Shown: positions 25,910 through 37,700 of the stretch, in pieces
Numbering within the stretch: position 1 is the stretch's first letter
How the letters are laid out: each line of letters begins with the position of its first letter
Translations under genes and position numbers: made by a program
Assembly: GCA_005281725.1 (NCBI GenBank)
Contig: SSBO01000007.1
Coordinates: 1,122,402 to 1,186,401, forward strand
Direction of reading: 5' to 3'
Length of the DNA stretch: 64,000 nt
Source of the DNA: Wuchereria bancrofti
Lineage: Eukaryota; Nematoda; Chromadorea; Rhabditida; Onchocercidae
The notes under the pieces: generated by a model
What the model saw: only the letters and a program-made list of their open reading frames with translations
Database searches by the model: none
Told to the model about the DNA's origin: nothing

Positions 25910-27526
25910 CTGCAATTACACTGAATAAATTCTACCATTCAAGTGTATTTCAAACAAATTTTGAAAAATTTCTCAACATGACAAAACTGTATAATTTTTC
26001 GAATTATGTGTGTTTAACATTATTTGAAAGGTTTAAGATTTCATTTTTTAGTTTTTTATTTTATACAATGGAAAGAAATTGTGATTCAACAAACTGAAGA
26101 CATTTGAACGGAAAACAATTGAAAACAGGTTAATTTCACAGTTCCATGCAAAAATTCCACAACTTGTATATTTCATTTAAAAATCCTCAAAAAAACATTA
26201 TACACTGACAAAGCGAAACCCACAGAAAACTTTATATAACAAAGTTAAAGTTAATTTCCTAAGACAAAATTTCACTTTAGCATGAGGTCTGAACATATTC
26301 ATGCTAAAATTTGCTGATTAACGAATGTACCACACGAGATGGATGAAAACTTTAGTCTCGCACTGTGTAATTTAATCGAAATTGTGTGTATCTAACATTA
26401 CTTGAAAGGTCTGGAATTTCATTCTTAAGTTTTTTATTTTATACGATGAAATGAAACTGTGACTCAACGATTTCAAATAAACGAATCATTCACTGATTGA
26501 TTGAAAACTCTCCTACCCTATCTCCATGTAATATGAAATAGTTAAATCTTTGGATGTATATGCTAGACAGAATAATTAATTTATAATAATAATGATTTCA
26601 TTATTATGAGAGATATAATTTCTCTGAAACATCTTGCAGTAATATATACTAAGCAAATAGTTCCTTATAATGTTGAGCATATCTCAAAATAATGATTATA
26701 ACTCCAATGTTCACTTTTTCAACTTTTCATAATATTTCTATTCTATCACTATCTCACCTTATTAGAATTAAAGACATTTTTCAAATACCATATCAGTGCT
26801 TTAAATTCTGCTTGACTGATAAATATTAACTTTGATGAAATAAACGAAATCACTTTACTTCAGGAAACAATCCCGAAACTTTACGGTCCATCAACCATTC
26901 TGAATTTCACTCCGATCTTTCCTTCACCGATCTTCCTCTTCTCGGCCTAAACTTCTGCTGTGTATTTCACGGTTGATACAAATCTGTTCTAATATTACTG
27001 TTGCAGTTGTGCGCGTGGCGGTTGAGGAAATTTGATGCATGGTGTGGCGGAAAGGAGGCGGTGGTCGCTTTTCATCATATCCTTCCATGTTGTTATCATA
27101 ACACTCTCTGATTACGTTATCACTAAATCAAATGTATCCTTTTACATGCCTATTGCGGTCGTTAAACTCATTGAACGTATAACATCACGTGGCCAACATT
27201 TTTAATCTTTTGTAATTCTCCTAAATGACATCACAGTGCGCTTTTCATTACATTTATCAATATTGTCATACTTATCATAACCCCTTTCCTTTCTCTTTCA
27301 TCACTATTTTTTTTTTCTTCATAATATATAACAAACATCTTGTGGTACATCACTGACGTATCTATTTTAATAACAAACATCTTGTGGTACATCACTGACG
27401 TATCTATTTTAACATGTGTATTCAATATGATTAATCATCATAAAATTTATTATAGCTCATTGGGGTTTATATCTTGATCAACTAGCAAAAGTTTCTTACG
27501 TAAAAAAATTATCAATTAAATTGTAG
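25910..27526. promoter_or_regulatory. Shared upstream region of PRPF4 and NOB1
   Basis: A 1.6 kb divergent intergenic region. It includes an imperfect direct repeat of about 93 bases (25999-26091 and 26376-26469), a GC-rich patch at about 27005-27070 with two GTGGCGG words and GGAGGCGGTGG, and an exact 42-base tandem duplication (27329-27412) near NOB1. A bidirectional promoter is inferred from layout and base composition only. Confidence 0.45.
27329..27412. repeat. Exact tandem duplication, 42 bases x 2
   Basis: Copies at 27329-27370 and 27371-27412 are identical. Each contains CACTGACGTATC, which holds a TGACGT bZIP/CRE-type core. The second copy ends about 115 bases before the presumed NOB1 trans-splice site. 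Confidence 0.95.
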
Positions 27527-30500
27527 ATTTTGTGAAATCAAACATTATGAAGGCTCCTGAAGATGTTCCGGTACGACAGTTGGTAGCTGACTCCAATGCG
27601 TTTATCAAACGAATACCTTTGCATGTAAGTACTGAAATTGACAGTATGCTAGCAGTAAACTTTATAGACGAATTCTTTAATTATCATCAATTTATCGTTT
27701 TTGTCGTCAGTTAAAAATCGAAAACGATTTACAAGGTTTGAGCTGCTTTCTTATGATTTAGTTGCCATTTCTCACTTTTTACAAGAAAGATTTTAGAATT
27801 TAGCTTCGGAGATTTACACGGTACCGGGAGTGATCAATGAATTAAAGTGCGAAAAAATGCGTCATCTTCTTGATAGCCTTCCGTATGAAATTCACATTCA
27901 AGAACCTATGACTGAATCTCTCCATATCAGTTAGTTTGAATCAAACCTTATGTCAATATGGTTTAATAGTACATCACACATTTTTCCTTATTGTAAGTTT
28001 ATGATGGCTGATTGTTCTAGTATAGCATTCGGGACTGTAATTTTTATCTGGTGATTCTTCTGAAAAACGTTAGCTATCTGTTCAGGTTTCCTCACTCGTG
28101 TAGTGGCTTTCTCACCTACAATTTTGACATACGAATTCTTTGTGTCCTGTAAAATACAAATCTTATATTGAAGATTGTTGAATTCATCGACAATGTCTGA
28201 TTCGGAAAGTAGTGAGAAATGTTGGAACACGCAGAACTTTTGCGGTTTTCTGTATTAGTTAATATCGTTTATATATTTCTCATCCATGACGTTAAGCGTA
28301 TGCGATGTGGTTGGCATTGTTGGCTGCAAATTTAATTAATGCAACCAAGGTTGGAGTTCTATTTAAATATGTCAAACGTTTATTTTAGTAACTGAATTTG
28401 CGAAGAAAACCGGTGATTACCCGTCATTATCAGCAGTGGATTTAAAATTACTTTCACTGGTGCATGACCTTCACTTGAGACAGTATGGAAAAGATGGTTT
28501 GCGCTATGATCTGGAAATTATTAACGACAAGTCAGCAATTAATTGTCGACAAACAAGAAACACAATAGTAAAACGGGATGATAAAGGTGTCCAAATGGAT
28601 GAAGTAAGTGTTTTTTATATATTTAATAGTTTAGGGCACATCATATTACCGATTATTTGGGATATGATTTTATTTTTCCTTGCTTTACTAGATTTCTCTT
28701 CTCTCTTTCTCTTTCCGTCATCTCTGTAACTTTATTTCCGAAATAAGATAATTTAGTAGTATTATTATACATTGTAGGATGCTGCGGGAACTGAAGAAAA
28801 GTCAGTGTCAACAAAAATGGAAGGCATCAATGATGCTATTGATAATGCTAGCGTTAGTAGCAACAGCAGTGATGGTGGTACTTGGTTAAATGAGGATAAT
28901 GTGGATGAAATATTAGGACATATAGGTGAAATATCGATGCCGGAGAGAGAAATGAAGGTTTCAAACTGTTGCAGTCAAATTGATGTTTCAAGCTTTAATT
29001 TTACATTTGTTTAGAAGTGCTTGCAGTTATCAAAACATCTAAAGATTATATTTTAGGTGGCTTGTGTTACGACGGATTTTGCTATGCAGAACGTCCTTCT
29101 TCGTTTAGGCCTTTATTTATTGTCTGTTAATGGTTACAGGATACATCGATTGAATAGTTATGTTCTCAGGTAAATTTGCCATTCAAAATTTGTATAGTTC
29201 AACAAAAAAAAAGAAAAAAATATTGGACACACATCCGTCGAAGTCATCAATTTTTACAGTTTTTCTTTTGAATATTTTTTTACATTAAGACGTTGTAATT
29301 ATGCAATTAGTAGGCTTTGAAATGTCATTGTTCAGTTCTTATGGAGGATTTAAGAATCAGTAATATACAGCTTGCAGTCAGAGAGAATAGTAATTAGATT
29401 CTAAAAATTAAAGAAAGAAGGGAAAAAGAAGTAAACGATAAGGGAAATTATTATTAACAATTTCGTACCCTAGTTAAGATCACACAGTTAGTCTATCTGA
29501 GAAAGGTAAGATTTATTTCATTGATCATTGAGTCATTAGTGACAGTGAGTTGATTTTAATCTCTTCTTCCATGAACAATTCATCTACTGAAAGAAATGAA
29601 GGGCTTCCCTAAGTCTTTGTTTTTCTCAGCTATGAATAGAATATCATTATAAATCGAATAAGATATTTATCTTGTTAATGAGAAATGTTAATCTTTGCTT
29701 TTAGAAATAAATAGAAATATTTTTTTAAAGGTGTTGGGCGTGCTTTGCTACAACATATGTGATGACAAAGCGTTTTTGTCCTCGATGCGGAAATGACTCA
29801 TTACATCGAGTTCCTGTTACTATTGCTGAAGATGGAACGATGCAACTTCACATTAATTGGAATCGACTGCAGTCTTCACGTGGACTCAGATATTCCCTTC
29901 CAGCTCCGAAAGGTTTGTTTTTAATATTGCAAACAAATTGTTTGTTTTTTAGATAAATGAAACCGTTGTTATCTTGATTTCATTTGTGATTTTGCCTGTG
30001 ACAGGGCAACTCAATTCCAGAAATTAACTTATTTAGTAAAATTACAATCATTTAGTTGTGTGTAACTTTGGTAACTTGCATTCAATGTTTTTCAAAATTC
30101 TTACATATATCGTACAAAACAAAGAGAAGACGATCTCTGTCTTTTAGAGTTAGGATTACAAAATTGCAATAGAATGTAGGAAAACATGGTTCAAATCATG
30201 TGGTTAAACAACATTAGATTAGTACACAAGCTGCTTCCTTCTTGCCGTAGAGAAATACTGCATAAGAAATGGAAATTATATTTATTATTTTAATAATATT
30301 TAGGTGGAAAGCATCCTGGAGGACCACAGCTTTTTGAAGATCAACCCATGCCACAAAACAGAATGGCTCGCTGTCATCAGGATCCAACGGAGCCTGGACC
30401 ATTCACCGTAAATGATGTGGTGAGCAGGTGAATTTTGACTTGTCAAATTTAATAAAAGCATTATTAGTATGGGGTTATAGAAATAAAGCTTTTTATGAAA

Positions 30501-30806
30501 ACCAAAGTTTATTCATTTGTAATTTACATATGTTAGGGATGCATAGAATTCTTTACATGATTTGAAACTTTAATTTGACTATTAAACTTAAAAGAAAAGA
30601 GCATAAAGATGATTTTAAAAGTTATAGGTTCTATTCATTGGTTACATCAAATGTAGGTTTGTTTATCGTTGGTCTTCGTTTGTATCAGTTAATAAATTAT
30701 TTTTGATTTTAGGTCAGCGGTACTAGGCATACGGTCGTTGCAAAAAGCTGGGCGGAATCCAAATGTCCGAACACATGGGAAAAAGCGAGGAAATAAGCGA
30801 CGATAG
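27527..30806 (+). CDS. NOB1: PIN-domain endonuclease NOB1 (18S rRNA 3'-end maturation)
   Basis: NOB1 cuts 20S/18S-E pre-rRNA at site D to finish the small ribosomal subunit in the cytoplasm (family knowledge). Eight exons: coding 27547-27624, then 27797-27929, 28389-28603, 28778-28957, 29057-29169, 29731-29912, 30304-30427 and 30713-30806; 372 aa, against about 412 in human. The PIN domain is split: VADSNAF, GVINELK, KKTGDYPSLSAVD and, after an acidic spacer, VTTDFAMQNVLL; these carry the expected acidic metal ligands. Then come a zinc ribbon (CWAC...CPRC), the conserved SSRGLRYSLPAPKGGK block and a basic C-terminus. GGTWLNEDNVDEI matches the conserved GGGW segment before the second PIN half. 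A TTGTAG acceptor 20 bases before the ATG is the likely trans-splice site. AATAAA at 31006-31011 is a plausible poly(A) signal. Confidence 0.95.
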
Positions 30807-31987
30807 ATTTGCTTTGTTGTTATAAAATCTTTATTCGTCTGATTCCAATTTCATTGTTTTTTGAGTACAGCAGTAGTGAATCTCCAGTAATTTGATCGGC
30901 GGATAAACTGTAAAAAATAGTTTGATGTGACTACTATGGGTAAAAGATGTTTGACAAAGAATTAATCGGAGTGGTAAGTTATAGAAGCAGACTATTTGGG
31001 TTGTAAATAAATTTGTGGTCATTATTTTTTTTTTTTTGAGAATGATTACAATTTATTATGTATCCTGTTGTTGTTATTATTATTTCGCTTACTTCTGTTC
31101 TCAAGAAATAAAATGTTCATAACAATTAGTCAAGTGGACAATGCGGCTATAATCCTATATTTATTTGCTTGTTCCGTTGACTTTTATCAGCTTAAGCAAT
31201 TTAGAAAATGAAGTTTCAGTAAATTTTTATTTGTGCGTCGATTTTTATTCTGATGTGGTGAAGCTAGTTAGAGTTCATACTACGTGGCTGTGTTTTGCAT
31301 TACTCCGAAATATAACTTTTCTACAGTGGTCTTGGATTCTGTGCTATTCGGAGTTCAAACATTACTGAAGTGTTAGAAATTTACGGCCAGGTATCTGCTC
31401 TGGAATTCTCTGTGAAGGGTCTTTTTGGGGATTCCTTTATCTATAAGCTTTAATTAGTTTCGGTCGCACTGATTCAAAAATATTTGAACTGCTAATTTCA
31501 GTTCTAATTTCTTCCAGTTGGCTCAACTATCATTTGAGGAAGAGATGGTATAGTTTGAGGTGCTTAAGCCAACTTATTGCATATTTTTGAATGCTATGGT
31601 ATATACATTCCAAAATATTGGAAATTTTTTGTACCGAATCGGGAAGCCGCCCTCAAGAAGGTGCAGTTTTCTCTTAGCAGCTAATGAAGCATGAGATCTA
31701 AATGCTGGAATTTTTGTTCGTTTTCCTTAATTACGTGAAATGATTTAAAGCACTTCACAACATGTCTCCATGAGCACAATATTCATAATAAGCCATTTTC
31801 TTTTACTGTATTTTAATTCTCTTTGATTATCCAGTTTTCTTTTATTATCATTGAAGATGCAAATGAAAAATGCTTTCTCAGCAAATCCATCATCAATTTA
31901 ACTAATATATTTCGGTACATAATGTATAACGATTTCGTCAGTTCATCGTTGCTTTATATCATGTCATAATTGACTTTTCCGCTTCAG
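30807..31987. other. Between NOB1 and RNF126-like gene
   Basis: NOB1 3' flank (AATAAA at 31006-31011 and around 31109), then A/T-rich sequence leading to the next plus-strand gene. A CGCTTCAG acceptor ends at 31987. No gene seen. The 1.2 kb spacing argues against an operon with NOB1. Confidence 0.55.
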
Positions 31988-34113
31988 TTAAGCAAGCTGG
32001 TGGATTATCTGCCAATTAAGGCAGCTAATTTTCATTTTGATGTCGATGTCAATGTCGACATATTATTGTCATAACTGTCAACAAGGAGTGACATTAAGAG
32101 ATGGGGTGAGTTTTCTTTTTCTTTTCTTGGCAGTTTTTATATATAATAAATGGATTCTTAAAATTGTCATAATGGTGGTACGATTATGATTTAAACTTAA
32201 CTGTTCATGGACAGGATGAAAAATTAACAAATCAGTTCGTCGAATTATTCTCCACAATCTAACTTCATTGATTTAGCTCCATTTTTACATATTTATAGGT
32301 TATTTAAAGTTTAGTTTTGACCATAGTCTATGTGATTCTTATCTAGTTTAAAGTGGAAGGTTTCAAGGATTTTGTTTGTGCGAGATGTGGTAGCGAATTC
32401 ATTGAGGAGCTTTCCACAGACAACAGATCGTACATGTCACCATTTGGGATGGTATGTTCACTTTATCCTTTTTCTATGTGAAAATTTTTTAACTTTTATT
32501 TTGGTCACATAAAAATTTTGCTCATTACCACAGCAAACAAATAAAGTTTAAAAAACTGATGGAAAAGTATGAGTTTTTAGTTCTTTGGCCAAATGATCTC
32601 AGATGGACAGCATGGAAATGCAGATGTAGGTTCTTCAAGTAACGCTCATCAGCAACAAGATCAACACCAACAACCTTCATCAATACGATTTATGCATGGA
32701 GCTTCTGTAGGTGGTGGAGACGATGAAAATATTATACTGCTTTTCCTAAATCAATTACTTACGAATTTATCGGCACAAGGAGCTCAGATACAGCTACAAA
32801 TTACTCGTGATCCAAATGCTCACGGAAAGTAAGTTGCTGCTTTCAACTGTTATTAAAAATTTGAGTTCCCTGTAACTAGCTTCTCCAGTTATGTTAGTAG
32901 TAGGAACTGTAATTATTGCTTTTTTGCTTGGCTTTGATTTTTGTGTGATGCATTGTTGGGGACCTTTTTCCCTAGCATCATCTTTATTCCAGAACAATCA
33001 TGATATCACTTTGACACTCATGTGAATCGTGTTGAGCGTCATCGCATTTTTTCGCTTAGTAATTGCTGATGTTGCTGTAGTGAAACTTTTATAGTATCGT
33101 TTATTTTGGGACGATTTACAGAGGTTAAAGATAATGTGCTTTATCGGAAAAATTCCAGTGTTCTTCATGGTCCCGTAGCAGATTATGCGTGGGGAGAAGG
33201 TGGCTTAGATCAAATTGTCACACAGCTTCTGAATCAGTTTGAAGGTGGTTCAACACCCGTCGATCCTAAATTGCTTGCTAACTTACCCATGACAGTAGTG
33301 GAGCCGAAGCATATTGACAGTGGCGCCCAGTGTACCACATGCATGGAAACTTTCAAAAAGGTTAGTCTTAGTGGTCATCTTATGATTCGAAGATTTCGAG
33401 CTTCTCTTAAGCTTTATGACGCTCCGCATACATTAATTTATTGATTTAATGAGACTAAAAGATCAATGGTTACTTCATCTGTTAAATGACCACAAAATTT
33501 GCAGTGTTGCTATACCAGCAGTCCTTTCTTTGTTTGATGTATGTATGAGAAACTAATACAAAAACTCAACATTTAAGTACGTTTCCCATCGAAGAAATCA
33601 AAATTTATTTAATAAGAAACGTACTTAAATGAGAACATTCAAATGTACGTAAGGCTAGAAAAAGATGGCTTTGTCAACTAAGAATTCAGTGCAGTGCATG
33701 CAAGCCAATAACAATGACAGCAGATGAGTCGCTTGTCAGCACTGCTGCAGAACCGGTCGAACACACCTGATAACTAATCAACCGAATTCTAAAAAAAAAT
33801 ACACACTTGATAACTAATCAACCGAATTCTAAAATTGTGATTCTTATCTGGAAAGGGCTAGAAATAATATACCAATCCACTGTATATGTTTCAGGGATCC
33901 AAGCTTTTTTATTATATCTGTAGTGATAATGAAAGCTACAGCAAACATTTATAAATTCAGGATGAATTGGTAGCAATCCTAGAATGTCAGCACATTTTCC
34001 ATCGAGAGTGCATATTACCTTGGCTTAGGAGGCACAATACTTGTCCAATATGTCGGCAAACAGTTGATGCAACAAAATGGTCTAGCAACAATCCATTAGA
34101 TGAACTGGATTGA
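31988..34113 (+). CDS. RNF126: RING-H2 E3 ubiquitin ligase, RNF126/RNF115 (BCA2) type
   Basis: Family members ubiquitinate mislocalised hydrophobic proteins and other cytosolic clients handed over by BAG6. Exons: coding 32040-32105, 32347-32451, 32581-32828, 33081-33360 and 33961-34113; 283 aa. The N-terminus has the BCA2 zinc finger (YYCHNCQQG, then FVCARCGSEFIEEL). The middle has LLFLNQLLTNLSAQG and the family block DYAWGEGGLDQIVTQLLNQ. The C-terminus is a C3H2C3 RING: CTTCMETF, ECQHIFHREC, LPWL, CPICRQ. Three in-frame ATGs (32040, 32046, 32052) give MSMSMS; the first is used here. The acceptor for exon 4 is at 33080/33081, because acceptors nearer the conserved block break the frame. It is tail-to-tail with POLE. 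AATAAA near 34231 is a plausible poly(A) signal. RNF126 versus RNF115 cannot be decided. Confidence 0.88.
33571..33630. repeat. Inverted repeat, exact 15-bp arms
   Basis: Arms 33571-33585 and 33616-33630 are exact reverse complements with a 30-base loop, inside intron 4 of the RNF126-like gene. The arms contain the palindrome GTAC. Confidence 0.9.
33761..33834. repeat. Direct repeat, 34 bases, one mismatch
   Basis: Copies 33761-33794 and 33801-33834 differ at one base (C/T) and are joined by a short A-rich spacer, in the same intron as the 15-bp inverted repeat. Probably a recent local duplication. Confidence 0.9.
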
Positions 34114-34759
34114 TGGAAGAACTGAGTGGAAAAAACCATTAATGCAATGTTTATATATTGACATTGAACGGTGTGAAATCATTTGTAGCACCTATTTCTT
34201 TGTGATTTTTCACTTTTTGTCTTTGAACGAAATAAAAATAGTTTTTACATCCATTAATGAAATAATACTTCTTTGAAAGAAGAGAAGGAAAGACATAGCA
34301 GGGTTTTATTTTTTTCTTAATTTTTTTTGTTTGACTAAAAGTGTAGGGAAATATATATGACAGTACAGATATGTTGTTCCAAAAGCAAAACTTTAGAGAA
34401 GCGAGATTTGAATGAACAATAGAGCTCATAATCAATCAATGACAATAAATGAAAACTTAACGAATCTGACGGGATAAATTTAAGGCTCAAGACATGATAT
34501 AAATAAATGAGTATTCAATATATTATAAGCAGTGTTGTAAAGATGAAGTGGGTTGTGATTAAAAAATAAGTGAATATATTGAGTGACATTATGAGTGCAA
34601 AATAAGAGAGTGTTGCTGAGAGCACTAGAATCTACAAATACTTCAAAGAGCTGAAAAATCTAAGTAAAAGTTCGTCCGAAATATTTCAGCTAAAGTCTTA
34701 CGTAACCATGCTTAGAAGCATGTAAGACTGCGCTTAATAAAATTTTAGTCTGTAAAAGA
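34114..34759. other. Convergent 3' flanks of RNF126-like gene and POLE
   Basis: About 650 A/T-rich bases between two convergent stop codons. It carries the 3' UTRs; AATAAA near 34231 suits the plus-strand gene. No separate gene was recognised. Confidence 0.6.
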
Positions 34760-37700
34760 TCAGAACAAAATCCATTCACATAATTCAGATAAGCGTATAA
34801 GGTCATGTTGTTGAGCTATTTTCCCAATCGTTTCCAGGTTGAAACGAAGTTCGGCAGGTGATATAATGTTTTCCTCAACACCGCAACAATCGCAGAAAAG
34901 GGAAAGGTTATGTCTTCGAACCTGAAAATGATTCAGTTATGCGAATAACTTAATGAGTCATATGGCGTCATTTTTTTTGACAAAACATGCTGCACAGAAT
35001 AACTCCATTAAATATTAAGCATGAAAACTTACCGCTCCGCAACGTGTACACTTGAAATCTTGTATTGTATAAGCGATCAGAAGCTGATTTACTCGTTCTA
35101 TTAGAAGCTGTTCAATGGTAAACGAGTCGAAATGTTTTCCACAGCTTGGACAAATCCATGCTTCTGATTGGCATATATCCAAATCACTTGACTGGCAACA
35201 AACGGAACAAAATAATTGGGTCAAAGTGCACGAAACGTTCAACGATTGCCATGTACCATCATGTGATGCATCATTCACATTCAACATACGTAGAAGTTGG
35301 TAACGCAACTAAAAGTTTTATTATAGACGATCACTTAGGTATAACCTAATAAAATAACCTGTATACATGAAATTACAGTGCATGTTCTTCCAACATTACT
35401 ATAATGTTCTTCCAACATTACTATAATTTGACATGATACTAGAATCAAATCTTTAGTAATGGTAAAAAGTAAGTGAGGTGAAGAAGAAACTACTGAATAA
35501 CTGGACTCCACACAGACATAAATTAGACATTCCTGTCTTTCAAACTTAGCAAGTCTAACCTCTTCCAGATATTGGACTCAACTAATTAAAGAACAATCCG
35601 GAAATCCTATCCTTAAGACGAAGTCTACATTCAACAGAACCTTTGAAATCGATTCATAAACAATACAGTCGAGTCCAATGAAGTGCGATATTCCTTTCAC
35701 CATCAAAATAATTGAATCTCGCAAATCAGTGTTTTCCCGGATATCAGAAGTTGACGACAAATTATTAAGGAAATCAAACATTTGTTCCGTAACCTCGTTC
35801 CCTACCAGATTTAAGCGATACTGTTGCTGCTCCTCTACACTGTTCTAAATATGTAACAATTAAAAAGAAAAAAAAAACATAAATTCAAAACATTGAATAT
35901 AGAGAAAATAAACTAATAAGAACTTCATCAAACTTTAAAAAAAAGTTTTAGACAGAAATTGCGTTTTGAATTTCTTTATTCTGAAGAAATCCATTGCTTT
36001 AAGAATATCAGTTTGCTTTAATGAAAATGAACTTACATTTGATCTTACATTCCGAGCTACTAAGACAAGATATCCAATTAATGTCTGTTTGAACAAATTT
36101 CGATAATTTTCTCCTTCAATAAAATTAGATGTACCAAGTTTCACAGTGACTTCGTTGCCTTCTTCTTCTTCACCCAAAAGAATTCCAATGTAATCATTCT
36201 GAAAAGATAAAGAAGAAATAATCTTACCGATAAGAGACAAAAGAAAGTTGGAATAAATTAAATTAAGTCACGATTTGATCAATCATTTCAAAAAACGATA
36301 TAGAAGACTACCCGAGCGAGAGTACTCATTTTTGAAAAGACTGATGAAAAGCAACAAACCCATAGATACGTCAATCAAGTGTAAAAACAGACATTCAGGC
36401 AGAGACGCAAGATCTTATTCATTAAGTAAAACGCAGAAAATTAGAAGAAATTTACCGTATCAATCCACAATAGAATATCCCAAAATTTAATTGCTTTAAC
36501 ATTCAGTGATGCAAAAATTGAGTGCTCCTCAAGTGATAAGAGCAAGCTGTTTACAAATGATTGCGCATGTTCAAGAGACGAACGTTTCGTGCACATAATA
36601 AGTCGTGAATTAGATGCGTAAATAACACGTCCGCCCAAACGATTTAGCTAAAATATAGAAATATTTTCACGTAAACATACTTTCTCTTCTAATATATAGA
36701 AATACTTTCTCGTTATTCACTTTAAATGTGTCCCAGAAAATCCTATTAAAGATAGCATATCGGATTATCTTACGACAAAGTATAATGAGATAGATATAAG
36801 TACGCTGAAAACCTCAACCAATTGAAAAAAAGCATTATTTTGACTTTCTAACATCACTAAGAAAATAAATCAACCAAAAATTGAATAAAATGCTTTTATA
36901 TCGTCATTGTTACAACTTTCAGACATGGTCCAGTGAAATAGTGCCATTACTAGTGGTTTACTAACAAGTTCAGTTTGCTTCCAGGGTGATTCTAGCTTGA
37001 AATATATTTCATCAAGTTGACTGAAGATATTGAGTTAAGAAGATTGAAGTCCATTTCAATGAACCGTTTTGGTAAACAAAGAGCCCTATTAAAAGTTTTC
37101 AATTATTCACAATGAGAAGTATTTGAACTTACTTCAGCAACTAGAAAAAGGATTAACTTAGTGATTAGTATATCAACTACGCGGACAATTGCAGGATCAT
37201 ACATTAATGCATGTTGTGTGCGTAACCAGCTACAAAGAAAAAAAAAATAGTTTTATTCAGAATTTATTCCTTGGGAAAATTTTGAAGAATGAGGATGCAT
37301 TTCCAAGACACATAGAAATGTTCCCGGAAAAAAAACTAGTGCGCAACTTCATTTTCTACAACATTTGGCAGTTTTATGGAAATTTATATTTTTTATATAG
37401 TTACTATTCCTTTACCAAAAAAATAAAAAATTCACCAACCGATCAAGGCTAATGATTACTTGATCCGCAATTTTACTACCGTATAGATGAATATCTTTGA
37501 TACAGTCATGCAACAATAGCCGAAGGACCTGAATATTAATATAATTTAAATTATCGAACTAAAAAATAATTAAACAAAGCTAAATGACTAATACCGTACC
37601 AGAGCCTTAAACCAAGATTACTAGTAGAGTAATGAAACTAATCTCTGCTTTGTCCTTTCATATCATATCGAAAATAACACACTTTTAATGGACCTGCCAC

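Noticed and set aside
30186..30200. GGTTCAAATC resembling a tRNA B box
   Set aside because: The rest of the T-arm does not pair (ATG follows) and no A box or acceptor stem could be placed around it; it lies in a NOB1 intron.
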